64,000 bases of DNA from Atherinomorus stipes (GCA_023101725.1 JALJCO010003025.1:62001-126000), one strand, 5' to 3'. Shown: positions 42,806-54,790, counted from the first letter of the stretch. Notes: a model not told the origin generated them from the sequence alone. Numbers and translations are program-made.

Positions 42806-45800
42806 GTAAGCTAACCCTGCTAACTGTAGCTAGCAGCAAGTTTAGCGGAACTCTTCCGGGTCTAGAAGCTACTGGTGTGATGACCTCACAGATTCTGGCC
42901 CGTGAGCTATGCTCGTGAGCCGGGTAACACTAAAATATGTGAATAAAAACACAACAGCCATGACTAGACGACTAGACTGAATATTCCACCAACAGTTTCT
43001 TTTTTATTTCCATCGACGTAGAGAAAGACAACTGCAGGTGAAATAGCTTGTAATCAAAGAAAACATATATAATCAGTTCTGCAGCGTCTTTTTTTTGGTG
43101 TAACTTTATTGATAAAGTTATTTATTTTTTCAACGGCAAAAAGCAAAGTGTGTGCTGAAGATCTGCAGCTTTCCTCCTCACAAGACTTCTGCCATGTTAA
43201 CAACTTGTTAACATGTAAGAGTTCAGCCAAAACCCTGAGAAATCTGGTCCAGGCTTCATCACAGCTAAAAAAAATCATGACTCAAGTGTCTCTTTGCAAA
43301 GCATCAGCTGTTCCAGGCAGGTCACCTGCCTTCTCATGTAATATCAGTTTCCTGGGTTTGCTGGACGTAATTTCGGATTTGTAGGACAGTTTTAAGAATC
43401 TATAATGAAATTTTGAAAGATGCTTCATCAATCCCTAAAGGGAAATTTAAAGGGATTAGAGGCAGGAATTAAAAAACCAAACAAACATGCATGTCAATTT
43501 TTTTTAATACTAATGGGTGATGAAGCGCTAAATACCAAAAAGAACGTTTCCACCAAGGGGCAAACTCCGCCTCAGAACAGTGAAGCTCGCTTCCTTGTTG
43601 TAAATAGTGTAATCCTCCCTTCATCCGCTAGGGGCTGGCTCCAAGAGCAAGCAAATCCCCATAGACTCCCATGTTAAAAACGCCAACTTCACAGCAGAAA
43701 TAAACAGGTTTACAGCCTGGTTCAAAAAATCATTTTAGGTTTATTAGGTCAAGTTTACCTTCATGTCAACTGTGAGGGGGTGAATTTTTTTATAACTCAT
43801 TCGTTTAGATGTTATTTATTCTTCAAATTACACATAATTAAGGGCGTATCCTTATGATTGACATGCGGCAGACCGGAAGCTCCGCCTGCCGACCGGAGGC
43901 TCCTAGTTAGCTCCTTCTTTGCTCTTAATAAGGTCTCAGTTTGTTACAGAGTCGCACAACGGCGGTGTTTAGTCAGCGAATTGCAAGTCTAAGCACGTCT
44001 TACCTTAACCATGCCGCTTAGGGGGCTTATCTTTGTTAGCTCCTCTTAGTTTCGTGTTAGCTCAGTTAGCGTTTAGCCCACAGTACGTCAGCTGTCAATC
44101 ATTTGCCCCGCGGCCGCGCTGTGCCCATTTTAGTATTTTCCTGGAGTGACGACGTACGTGACACGGCAAGATGGCGACGGTAAGACACGCCCAACTGGCT
44201 TCACATTTCTCTATTCAGAAGAGACCGGAAGCTACGTCCAGTAATTATATACAGTCTATGGTTTCCACCCATGTTTCTCTCCGTTGCCTTGAACAGGCTG
44301 TGTGCTGCAAAATGCGCTGCAATTTGGTGTCCAAATTTCCCGCGCTGCCCTGCGGACGTGACGTCAAATGACCTACATCCGCAGTTTTATTACAGGAAAA
44401 AGGCGGTCGCGTTAAATTCAAACACTGTAAGCGATAGTTATGGATTCTTCTGCCGTCAGCAAACGATCCAGATCAACTGAAAGACACTAAAAAGTGGAAC
44501 TACGAAGAAAAAGGTGAGTAAACAACATTATAGCTTCAGTTTGTGCTCCCGTGACGGCTTTTGGATCGTGGCTGCAGTTACCTGAAGCGCCAGTCGCAGC
44601 AGTCGTGAGTTTCGTTTCTTAATCTTGCCTCAAGTCCCTTTAAATATTGTAGTAGTTAAAAAAAAAAAAATCAAAACAATAACAAAACAAACATACAAAA
44701 AACAGAAATATGCTGCTGTATAATAATCCACCTTAGCATTAAACTGTATGAAACTCTCATTTCGTTTGCAGATCTTTAACCTGACCAAAGCACCCAGGTT
44801 TCTTCTGCTGTTTACACCACTCTTTAGAGATGTGACGTTCATGAACAAATTGATTCTTTTGAATGGCTCTGAATGAACCATGAGAATCAGATCTCAGTTG
44901 TGATGTGAGCCGTTTATTTGTGACACATTCTTTTTCATATCCAAATTGTCCACACTGCCTTCACGTGACACGTCTGTTTATGTCAATTTTCACTTTTTTG
45001 GTTTTCTGAATCCGCCAATTTGTCCTTCATGCCCTTCACAAATAATTTTATGATATTGAAATGATCGCAGATCCTTTTTCTGATCTGTCACATGCTGTTT
45101 CTAGATTTTTTTTTTTTTTTGTGGCCGATTTCACAGTGTTTCCTCTTACAAAATTTTGTAGTTGTGGCAGTACCAAAGTTCGGAGAGGGGGTGTCATATT
45201 AACACACTGTGTATAAATGATTACGCACATCACACTCACACCGGCCTTTCCCAACCTGTGAAGTCCCAAGTAAAACAAATAGGCTATGATAAATAATAAT
45301 ATTAGGGATGTCAAATGTGCGAATACACAGAGATAAATGAATCTGTGAAGCTGACACGTTAATTTTCTAAACAACCAAGTTATTACCAGGGTTCCCACTC
45401 GGAAACACCGGAAAACCTAGAAAATGGACATTTTTCCAGTCACAGAAAACACATGGAAAATGTAAAAAAAGAGTAAAATGTCCTGGAAAAGCTTGAGTTG
45501 TTGGAAACTTATTTTTCCTCCCACTGCTTCGTCGCTGTTTTGTCTCTGCTTCATTGCTGTACATAATATAAGCTACAATTGTAGAACGCTTCTCCTTGGG
45601 GTGGAATTTATTAGTCTACGTTCTGATAACTTGACTCGTATTGTCGCAACTGGAAAAGTCCTGAAATTGTCCTGGAAAAGTCCTGGAAAATAACTTCAAG
45701 AAAAGAGTGGGAACCCTGATTGCTCATGTCATATTAAAAATCCATGTTCTGCATTTTCTCATTAAGAGAAGCATGATTCTGGGAATTAAGGTGTTTTGAT

Positions 45801-48800
45801 TAAATAATGAATGGAATCCACTAAAAAACATGAAGTTCATATCTTTAAAGCCTTTTCGAGATCATGCCTCTCAAGTAGGGCAGCAATGATCAGTCAATCA
45901 ATTGACTGATCGCTGACTATCAAAATAGTCGGTGACTAATGTCATAATTGACTAACTTTTATTGTTTATAAGCTTTGTTTTTCCTCTAAAAAACCTTCCT
46001 TGTCTGCATTTCTGTCTGGTCAGCTTTTCTTAAATTTAAGTTTATCTTAAGTTTAAGTTTATCTTAAGTTTATCGACGTAAATAAACACACACACTACCA
46101 GTCAAACGTTTGGACACGTTTTTCCATTAGATTCATTGAGAAAGTGTCCAAATTTTTGACTGGTACTGTAAATATACTGCAATTTTTGCAGGATCCAATT
46201 AGTCGACTAATTTACAAAATTATTATTATTATTATTATCAAAATAATTGTTTGTGACAGTCCTACTCTCAAGCAATGGCCCCCAGACTGAGGAAGACTCT
46301 GCTGCCATCTTTCTGCTCTTCAAAGCAGCTGATGAGACTTTCGTTCAAACAGGATTTAGCTCCGTGTGGGTTTTTATGATTATATTTTAGAAACGCGTCT
46401 CCTCTTTTACTAGATATTTCTCATGATGTTTTACCGTGGTGACTCTCTGTGAAAACTTCTGTTTAAATAAACTTTAACTAGTATACTGGTTCTGTCAGGA
46501 GAAGCTGGGAGCTGTGGTGGACAGTCTGTGTGTGGAAGCTGTGGACAGAATCCTGAAGATGGTGGAGGCTGTGGAAGACCTGCAGGCTCCGCCTCCATCT
46601 GATGACACCTGTGAGGAGTTATCACAGACCGCAGAAGGTGAACTCTGTCTTTGTTGCCATGGTGATGGCCACATCAGCACTTCTAATGGTGTAAAACTTG
46701 AAGCTTGTAAAGAAAATGTTTGGTTATGTGACCCACAAACATGTGGTTGTGTTTTCCTGTTTTTCAGGTGAGGATGCAGGTGTGCAGCACCCCCCACAGG
46801 ACACACCTTCATCCTGGTTTACGAGGTCAGTGAGCAAATCAGCAGCTGTGGCGATAGAGATTAAGTCCCCAATGTTGACGACTCGTCTCTCATTTAAAGG
46901 ACGCCGCTCCTGAGTCCAAAATGCTGATGCAAAGGGATGCTAATGATGCTAATGATGCTAACACTGCCAAAGGTGAGTTCACCTGCTGAAGAACAACAGT
47001 CGGCACAAAAACAGTTGGAATTCTGTCTGGATTATCTCCTGGTTCCGAAACTGACATATCAGCTGATTTGAACTCTGGTTGGATGTTTCTGATCAGACGT
47101 CTGTAAATCAGACAAAATTCAGCTTCAGTTATCGATCTGAACAGAAGAGACGATCAGTGGAAGAGACGAACATGAGGAGTTCCTGTTCTCAGGACCTGGT
47201 CCATGATAACAAAGACCTGTTGACATGTGACCCGTCTAAGGGTCGGATCTATAAAAGGTTTGCGTGTATAAAAACGTGAGCTATCTCACTGCACACACTA
47301 AAAAATGTACAAACTGATCTACTAACAGCGTGCTAAAAGGGTTTGGTCTTTAAAACGTACTAAATAGCGCCTCTTATCCATTTAGTACTTTTTCTGCAAT
47401 GAATATGCAATATGGGGCGTTAACATGCAAAAGTGCGTTTAATTGGAGGAGAAAATGTAAATATATTAATTTAGCACTCGCAAGGCGATTCATCAACCAT
47501 GAGATGCATTACCTTGCTGTTTTTTTTTGCATCAATTTTAGTACGTCTGAAAAGCAGGTGCAATTTGCAGCTTTGTGCACTAAAGACTGCAACTTCTGAC
47601 AGGGACAATCCTGGACATGCACACATCTGATTCAGAATCATTTTTCATGAGCAGTGAGGGCAGCGTATTTAGTTCTCATTGTTGATTCAATTAAAATCAG
47701 TACAGCAAAACACTATTTAACACGGGTGTAAAATATTCTGGATAAATGAAAGTTTGCAGCCACTGTGGAGCTTAATGAGAACTAAAGCTGCATTAATTGT
47801 GCTTTTTATTTCCCCTTTTTGCCAACGTCATGTTTCAACTTGGATTTTAGCACCCAGACAGGATCACACGATCAGCCGGCAGCGTGAGCCTCTGAAGCCG
47901 TTGGCATTGTGCCAAAGTGCGCACCTCCTGCGTAATAGAGACCACGTCGAAGCTGCAGACACTTTCATGTGTTCAGCAACTCCTGATCCATGTCCTCATA
48001 AACTGGACACTTCTGAGGCTTTGCACAGATACCTGTTGTATCATTTTTTATATTTATCATACTTATTTTAAATTATTTTAGTTTTTTCTGTCTTCCTCAT
48101 ATCTCCATCTTCATCTGGCGACTGGCGTCATATTTCCTTTTGCACTGTCGTCTCTCGCATTTCGCCATGCTGCAAACCTCGAAACACACAAAACCTCATT
48201 TATACACGTTTGCTCTCGCTGTCATTTGCGCCTTCATTATTGGTAAATCACCTGCAAACTCTGGTTCAGCCCCTCCCACAAAATTCCAGATTGCATGGGT
48301 AAATTACTACACGCAAATTTGGATCTTGATAAATCCGGCCCTAAGTGTCAGAAACACGATTCGGCCCGGGACGATACATTTAGCAGGACGATATGTTGTC
48401 CCACATATTATTGACAATAAATATTATTGTCTACATTACCGAGACAAAAATAACCACTCATGTAATGTTAATATATCATAATAATGCATGTACATCCTTT
48501 CAAATGCAGCAATTCAACTTTTTTTTTTCACATTGGAATGTTCAGAACCAGAACTTTAAATATCCTAAATAAAGAAACAAACAAACAAAAAGTTTAAAAA
48601 AAAAGGACTCTCAGGTTTTGCAATAAGTGTTTCCAAACTCCTGTGACTTGATGTGGTCTGTGTATGTATGTGTGCTTGTGGCTCCGCCTCCTCCCACCGA
48701 TACAAAGATCCTGAATGATTGACAAGATGGTCCACTCCCCTCATTTCATTCTGCTAAGCCACAAACGCGCCCAGGTGCTGAGACTGATGCACAGAACAAA

Positions 48801-51795
48801 TACAAGCATGCGCATGGCGATATATGGAGCCCGGGAAAATGAATGAGTTCATTTTCATTTATCATGCAATCAATTGATTGATTGATTTTCGTCTCAGGCC
48901 TAACCATGATTTCAGCTGTGGGACAGATCCAATGAATGAGCAGGTTTCTGAGGGTTCTGGATCCAGCTCGGTGCATGTTGGTGCAGAAGTCTGTGCTGGG
49001 CACATCCCACACCAGATTGGATCAGACCAGAGTCGCGTTCCAGTCACACAATGTACGGAAGCGTATAAATGTGATAATCATATCTCTTTTTTTTTTGACA
49101 GAATCTCTCCTCTATATAATTTTGTCAGATTTGTCAGACACAAACGTTGCATAAATCTCACGTGGATCCAGTTGTAAGATCCTTTTTACCATCAGATGTG
49201 CGCTCATGTCCACATTTGTTTGATAAACGAGGGCTGCTATTTCTGATTTCCTCTTAAAAACTTGACGTTCTGGATTTTCTCTGGCTCTGCCTTCGCAGCT
49301 GAAAACAGGTTTCAGCTGGATTTGCTGTCATCTGATCAGCAATGAAACAGAATATCTTTTTGGGTGGAACCAGATGCAAAGGAGTAGGTTTGATTTTGAG
49401 ATTGGTGGGGACACAAAAGTGCTCCAAGGCGCACTCTTGAAAGTTGAAGTTTTTTACATTAGCAATTACCGTATTTTCTGGACTATAAGTTGCTCCTGAG
49501 TATAAGTTGCATCAGTCAAAAAATGCATCATGAAGAAGAAAAGAACATATATAAGTCGCACTGGACTATAAGTCCTATTTATTTCTTTAAAATAGTGAGT
49601 TGTTTTTTTTTTCATATTCAGTTTGTTACTGCTAAAATTCCCCAATCACCCCGATTCCAAAGTTAATGCCTGTAAATGATCATAAAAATCATGATTAAGA
49701 AACATAAACATCCTTGGGTTATGTCAGTCAGCATGAATTGACGCTTAAAAATATGTTAAATTGTATATTTTGATTTATAAGTCGCAGGAGCAGCCATACG
49801 ATGAAAAAAAGTGCAACTTATAGTCCGGAAAATACAGTATAATTTCAGGTCATGCAGATGTTAGATGTTGCTGTTTGCATGAAAAGCGCTTTATAAATAC
49901 ATTTGATCTGATCGATCACAGTGCGGAATCTCGTGACTGACACATCCAGCATTATTTAACCTCACCTGGGAATTTTCAACCTCTTTTTCAGCTTCTCCTT
50001 CTCTCCCATCTCCTCCGTCCTCTCTCCCTTCATCTGCTCCTGTCTCTCTTCCTCGACCTCCTCTGGTCTCTCCTCCATCTCCTCCAGCCTCTCTGCTGTC
50101 TGGCACCTTACAAAAATATGCTGATGCATGACAAACAGATTAGGGATAGAATGATCATGGAGTTTAATGGTAAAGTTATTCCCTGAGCGAAAAAGGCTTT
50201 TACTTTCCCACCATTATTACATGTTATTTACAGAATTCCCCAAAAATATTGATACATGAAATAACATGATCATCCAGAATAGTAGGTTTTATTGTATTTC
50301 CACCATTAACCGTATGTGCTTTTAAACAGTTGCTCTTTTCTTCACGAATGCATGAAAATGGGAATAAAAAATAACTTTAAAACAGTGTATCTCTTTGGCA
50401 TATTCTCTTTTAATTCAGTATCTGTATTGTTGAGCCTCTTCCTTGAAGTTACTTAGACTTTGACTCCTACAGAATTCTCTTTGACATCCTTTAAATCCTA
50501 AACTGCACATGCATGCATGCTACCGAACAGACACAAACACAAAATGTAAATCATCCTCGCCGCGATAGATATGTCCATCTACGTGTCTCTAATCCACTCG
50601 ACATTTTTCTGGTTCTGTTGCAGGTGATGATAGAAGCAGCTTTGAGGCAGCAGGTGATCAGTCCTCTGCTGCCTCCTATGCGACTCAGGTGGAGGACCAT
50701 GAGTACGCTCGACCATCGGTGCCGCCACCTGGAGTTGCATCAGCAGGGGGCGGAGTCAGGAAAGATGTCTGCCGGCAGAAGAAGAGGAAGAGGAAGAGCG
50801 CTCCAGCGGCAGAGACTCACCTGCAGTGCTCGCGGTGCAGCATGCTGTTTCCCAGCACCGAGCAGCTCGCCGAACACCAGCGGAAGTCCCACCCGAAGTG
50901 CTCGGTGTGCGGGGCGGTGTTCGCCGGAATCCTGAAGGTCCGCGAACACGAGATCACGGAGCACGGGCTGCTGCCGTACGCCTGCGACTTCTGCACCAAG
51001 AGGTTCAACCACAAGGCGCACCGCGACCTGCACGTCAAGGCGCGACACACCGGCGAGAAGAGCTGCCACTGCGACATCTGCGGGAAGGGCTACTCCTGCG
51101 TCAGCGTGCTGAAGACCCACAGGATGACCCACTTTGACAAGACCTTCATCTGCGACGTCTGCGGGAAGGGCTTTTACCACGCCTGCCACCTGACGCGCCA
51201 CAAGCTGGTGCACCAGGATGTGCGACCGTACCGCTGCTCCACCTGCGGGAAAGGCTTCACCCAGGCCACCAACCTGCGCAGCCACCAGCTGACCCACACC
51301 GGCCAGAGGCAGCTCTGCTCCATCTGCGGGAAGAGCTTCCGCTGCCTGAAGAACCACGTCATCAGCAAACACTCCCACGAGCTGCCTGCGGGCGAGCTGC
51401 CGGACGCCGACGCCATCATCAGCTGCGAGGTCTGCGGCAAGAAGTTCCCCAACCCGTCGCAGTACCGCGCGCACCAGAGGAGCCACACCGGGGAGAAACC
51501 GTTCCACTGCGACATCTGCGGGAAGAGCTACCGGCTGAAGGAGCTGCTGCGGGACCATCGCTACACCCACACCGGGGAGAAACCCTACAGCTGCTCGCTC
51601 TGCTCCAAGACCTTCAACCTGGCCACCAGCTTCATGAGGCACCGCAGCATCCACACCGGAGAGACGCCGTACAGCTGCCACGACTGCGGGAAGCACTTCC
51701 GCCTGCTCACCTTCCTCAAGGCTCACCTGCAGACCAAAGCTCACCTGAAGCAGACGCAGCAGAGGCAGGCGGCCGCCGCCACCTCTGACCTCTGA
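42677..51795 (+). CDS. C2H2 zinc-finger protein gene (spliced, 5 coding exons, 524 aa)
   Basis: A probable nuclear DNA-binding protein with 11 C2H2 finger units. I cannot name an orthologue. Exons are 42677-42805, 46499-46637, 46768-46829, 46900-46972 and 50624-51795; the phases (0, 1, 0, 1) close into 1575 nt. The first 43 residues form a short helix-prone module (MVDLITFRNEVTFIVNNLAK), which resembles the N-terminus common in teleost zinc-finger genes. Residues 44-90 continue with helical sequence (EKLGAVVDSLCVEAVDRILK). A low-complexity linker and a basic KKRKRK stretch precede the fingers. The exon 3 donor must be GTGAGC at 46830; the nearer GTCAGT at 46826 would break the frame. Finger 7 is short. 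It lies between vsx1 and acss1 on the same strand. Confidence 0.85.
43605..44262. repeat. Dispersed repeat, copy 2, in zinc-finger gene intron 1
   Basis: Same order of motifs as 20625-21300: CCTTCATCCGCTAGGGGCTG, CATAGACTCCCATGTTAAAA, TTTACAGCCTGGTTCAAAAA and TACGTCAGCTGTCAATCATT. Its right end continues to TACAGTCTATGG. Confidence 0.65.
45387..45718. mobile_element. MITE with CAGGGTTCCCACTC ends, in zinc-finger gene intron 1
   Basis: The left CAGGGTTCCCACTC and right GAGTGGGAACCCTG are perfect inverted repeats. The interior repeats TCCTGGAAAAGTCCTG-type sequence. The CAGGG terminus fits the hAT superfamily, but I see no 8-bp duplication. Confidence 0.75.
46093..46170. mobile_element. Miniature Tc1-type element (two joined ends)
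   Basis: About 76 bp: ACCAGTCAAACGTTTGGACA, a 30-bp spacer, then GTGTCCAAATTTTTGACTGG. The two ends are inverted and match what I recall of fish Tc1 terminal sequence (ACCAGTCAAAAGTTTGGACA). It is almost only terminal repeats. Confidence 0.7.
46499..46637 (+). CDS. Zinc-finger gene coding exon 2
   Basis: 139 nt between acceptor TCTGTCAG and donor GTGAAC, open in the required frame. It encodes a helix-prone acidic segment (VVDSLCVEAVDRILKMVEAV) followed by LQAPPPSDDTCEELSQTAE. It ends in phase 1, compatible with exon 3 and also directly with exon 5, so a shorter splice form that skips exons 3-4 would stay in frame. Confidence 0.78.
46768..46829 (+). CDS. Zinc-finger gene coding exon 3 (small)
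   Basis: Acceptor TTTTTCAG at 46760-46767. Two donors lie four bases apart: GTCAGT at 46826 and GTGAGC at 46830. Only the second keeps the frame into exon 4. It encodes EDAGVQHPPQDTPSSWFTRS, an unstructured linker. Confidence is lower because the exon is short and not recognisable by homology. Confidence 0.6.
46900..46972 (+). CDS. Zinc-finger gene coding exon 4 (small)
   Basis: Acceptor ATTTAAAG and donor GTGAGT give 73 nt that enter in phase 0 and leave in phase 1, matching exon 5. It encodes DAAPESKMLMQR and then a small DAN/DAN/DAN tandem caused by a 9-nt repeat (GATGCTAAT). It is a linker-type exon, probably spliced as drawn. Confidence 0.6.
47241..48341. mobile_element. PIF/Harbinger-like transposon remnant in zinc-finger gene intron 4
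   Basis: The left GGGTCGGATCTATAAA and right TTGATAAATCCGGCCC are imperfect inverted repeats flanked by TAA on both sides (47238-47240 and 48342-48344). This matches the 3-bp TWA duplication of PIF/Harbinger. 1101 bp with no intact transposase. Confidence 0.6.
49469..49838. mobile_element. MITE with CGTATTTTCTGGACTATAAG ends, in zinc-finger gene intron 4
   Basis: Left CCGTATTTTCTGGACTATAA and right TTATAGTCCGGAAAATACAG are inverted repeats. Second copies of the GACTATAAGT motif lie inside. No gene; class uncertain. Confidence 0.75.
50624..51795 (+). CDS. Zinc-finger gene coding exon 5 (11 C2H2 units)
   Basis: Follows a TTCTGTTGCAG acceptor, enters in phase 1 and ends in TGA. After an acidic/serine start and the basic KKRKRK motif come 11 units of the C-X2-C-X12-H-X3-5-H type. 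Examples are CDICGKGYSCVSVLKTHRMTH, CSTCGKGFTQATNLRSHQLTH and CDICGKSYRLKELLRDHRYTH. Linkers of the TGEKP type follow fingers 8 and 9, with TGEK, TGQR and TGET variants elsewhere. Finger 7 (CSICGKSFRCLKNH) lacks about three residues between Cys and His and is followed by an unusual 17-residue spacer. Codon third positions are strongly G/C-rich, unlike the AT-rich surroundings, which is why long spurious antisense frames cover the exon. Confidence 0.95.
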
Positions 51796-52180
51796 CCTCT
51801 GACCTCATATCAGATACATGTTGGACTCCAGGATTTTTCCCGTTTGAGCCGTTTGTTGGGTGGTCAGATAATGTTTGTGTCCGTCTGACACAGTGAAGCA
51901 ACGTCTGAGGATCTGTGACATCAAACCTCTGCAGGAGAAACAATGACATCATTAAAGACCTGAAACAGTAAACAAAAACAAACTGATTAAACATTTGTGA
52001 AGGCAACTCTAAGAACATATTTATCCTCTTATTTCATAATCTGTCTTCATTTGTTTGATTTCTGACATCATCAGAAAACCTGTTACCATCACCAGAGCAG
52101 CAGATACCATCAAACAAACATGAAAATGAATTTTTTTAAGAATCAGATTTATGAGGATCTGAAATTCCAACTTGAATAAA
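51796..52180 (+). other. Zinc-finger gene 3' UTR with poly(A) signal
   Basis: Opens with TGACCTCTGACCTCTGACCT repeats across the stop codon. AATAAA is at 52175-52180. A TTAA-bounded MITE starts 240 bp further on. The end of the transcript is inferred. Confidence 0.45.
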
Positions 52181-52420
52181 ATAGTTGTAGTTAAATGTGA
52201 AAATGTTCACGAATGTTTCCATGAAACTGATGTGATTGGGAGGAAACTTTATTTAACAGTTAATAGATAAATTTAAATTTAAATGAAAAAGCAAATGAAT
52301 AAGAGAAAAAGTTCTACTTGTTGCTAGACAACAGAAGATGTTAACAGCTGATTTTCTTTGATGCTGCTTCATTAAATTTCACTGGAAAACTATTCTGATC
52401 TCATGATTCAGTTTTATGAT

Positions 52421-53199
52421 TTAAAGGAGTGATGACATAACACTAAAAACTAGTTCATGTAGTTGACATTACTGCATGTGTCAAATTTACAAAGAAAAAA
52501 ACGGCATTTTTTCACAGCGGGGGATGGTTTTGAAACGCCAGACCTCCCTTCCTCACTAAAAGAGTTGGGTCCAGTGATGATATGGAGCTTTACCCGGAGA
52601 CCACGTTGACTTCATTTTGATTGGCTACACCTTATTTGGCCATGACCTTATTTGGAGAATCTAGGTCAAGCTGCGGTCGGAGTTTGCTAAAGGCTAACTG
52701 TTGGCAACATGGGCACTTCAGACAGTGTGAGCTACGTTTATCAGACAAGACAGCATTTAGAAAATAAATAAACTTACAGGTAATGACAAGGTTGTGGCCC
52801 CCTCCCTCAGTGTTGCTGCAGAAGTTTTCTTTTAAATCCATTTGTTTGAAAACCCAGACCTGACTGCTCAGCAGTTAGCCTACACAGCTCCACACATGCA
52901 GTTGAATCAGTGAGGGAGGGGGGAGGGAAGCGGAGGGTGGAAGGAGGAGGGGGGCCTGTTTACTTGATAGTGTGCTCTTATTGGAGCAATTGAATTACGT
53001 AGAATGATAGAACTACGTAGAATGATAAGCTGCTGTCTGATTCAATCGTTTCCGAGCAGAGAGACAAAGCTGACAGACCATAAACAGGAAACTTTGATTC
53101 TCACTCTGGACATTCACATGGCCTCATCAGTGCACAATAGATCATATTATTACCCCCAAAGCCCCAGAAAAGTGAAATTTGATGTCATGGTACTTTTAA
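52421..53199. mobile_element. TTAA-bounded MITE, piggyBac-like, copy C
   Basis: The left TTAAAGGAGTGATGACATAA and right TTGATGTCATGGTACTTTTAA are imperfect inverted repeats with TTAA at both borders. The interior has (G)n-rich sequence at 52915-52955 and a duplicated TACGTAGAATGATA near 52995. No transposase. Confidence 0.5.
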
Positions 53200-53399
53200 G
53201 AATGAATTGTGAAGGAGGAAAACTCGGCTCAGTCTTTGGATCCTGGTTCTTTATTCTCTTATTTGGCGCAGATTTAAGTTTTCTGTCACTACAACAGATT
53301 TCCATCTCTTGGAAAAATTACAGATCCCTCACACAGCAGCAGTTTTAATGCTGTTTGTGGGCAGTGGAAGATTTTATTTTTTTTTTAATTTTGATATTT

Positions 53400-54420
53400 C
53401 CAGTGAAATTTGTATTAAAGGCAGGATAGGGGATCCTGGAAAAACGGTTCGAGCAGCCAAATTTGAAAAAAACCGAACATAGGGAAGGAAGGTAGGGGGG
53501 GAAGGGAAAGAAAGTAAATAATAAATGGGGAAAAAAAAAGAAAAAAATATCAAATATTTAGAAAGGGAGGAAATAATTTGTAAAGGGAAAAAGGAAAAAA
53601 ATAAAATAAAAAAGATGAAATAATGTAGCTGAAAGAATGATAAAATGAAAAGAAAAAAAAAAAATATAAGAAAGAATGAAATAAAAAAATAAAAAAAAGA
53701 GATATATAAAAAAAAAAAAAAAAAAACTTAGGGGATATGCAATATATCTATGAAAATATAAATATTTCAACAATCCCAGCGCAAGGGGAAAAAGGGGGGT
53801 ACAGTAAACAGCAGAGGAACCACGTTTCCTAAAAGTGATAATTATCTCACCTCCAACTTTTTTTTTGGTGTAAAACATCCTCAATGCAAAAACCAACCCC
53901 TCCATGACTTAATCCCCTTCTTTTTTTTTTTTTGAGGAGAAAAAGCGGCAGATTAAAGAAGAGCAGCAAGCCATGTTTGTCTCGGTTCGTCTGCACTGTG
54001 AGACGGTGAGCTGTGAGTGCACGTGAGGAAGGTGGACGCGACTAACGGCAGTCGAGTTTGATGGACAAAATAATCATTCAATCAATCAGCACGGGCCGTT
54101 CGCAATGCCATCCAATGAAATTCATTTCATGGATTTTTTCAGTCCTGTAGATCTACAGGTGATTGATTTTTTTAATTTTTGTGTCAGAACATTTAATTAA
54201 TTGGCTGCAATCGGGGTGTGAAGAAGACTTTTAAGCAATATAATAAAAAAAATGCTCCAGGAAAACATCATCCACCCTTCCCCTAACTGTGAAAAATAAT
54301 AACACTGGAAAGGCAGATAGAAACAATGTATAAAGAGGAAGCAAAACGGGGGAAAGGTGGGTAAAAAAAGAAAAGAAAAGGAAGAGAGAGAGGAAGAAAA
54401 ATTGGATTGTTATATCTGAG
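53400..54420. other. A-rich, partly homopolymer-biased DNA
   Basis: Positions 53440-53720 have runs typical of poorly resolved sequence. The rest is AT-rich with no gene. Confidence 0.4.
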
Positions 54421-54481
54421 CAGGATCTAGCAACTTCCAGGAGTAAGGTTTACACATAATCATAATCAAATATGTATCTAC

Positions 54482-54790
54482 AGTCATCCTCAGAATCATT
54501 CATACTGTACCCTCCAATTAGAGAAAACGCTAGATTCACAATAGTAGTTCAAATAACAAGAAAATGATAATAAATTAAAATTTACCAAATTATCATTTAG
54601 CTCGTTTACTTGTTTTATTTTTGTGTATTTGTTTTTAATATTTCTTTTGAACCACAATTCAAAATTAATATAATGATTTTCATATAATTTTTATTTATTA
54701 TTACTTTTGTCAATATCAACTTATTTCACTGACAGATGATTTTTTTCTTTCTTAAATTGGGGGGGGGTGAATAATTTTGAGGACGACAGT
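54482..54790 (+). mobile_element. Tc1-like remnant, copy 5, internally deleted
   Basis: The ends CAGTCATCCTCAGAATCATT and ATAATTTTGAGGACGACAGT are inverted. It lines up with copy 4 but lacks the transposase-derived middle, joining ATCATTTAG directly to CTCGTTTACTTG. Confidence 0.65.

Noticed and set aside
47090..47238. Possible extra zinc-finger gene exon (TSVNQTKFSFSYRSEQKRRS and on)
   Set aside because: A plausible acceptor (CTGATCAG) exists, but entry would be phase 0 while exon 4 leaves in phase 1. No matching donor was found before the transposon at 47241. It may be a relic.
49990..50110. Ser/Pro-rich frame after a TTTTTCAG acceptor-like site in zinc-finger gene intron 4
   Set aside because: It is a pyrimidine-tract low-complexity sequence, and the gene closes in frame without it.
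50740..51744. 334-codon open frame antisense to the zinc-finger exon
   Set aside because: A shadow of the high-GC third positions and regular finger repeats. No promoter or recognisable domain.
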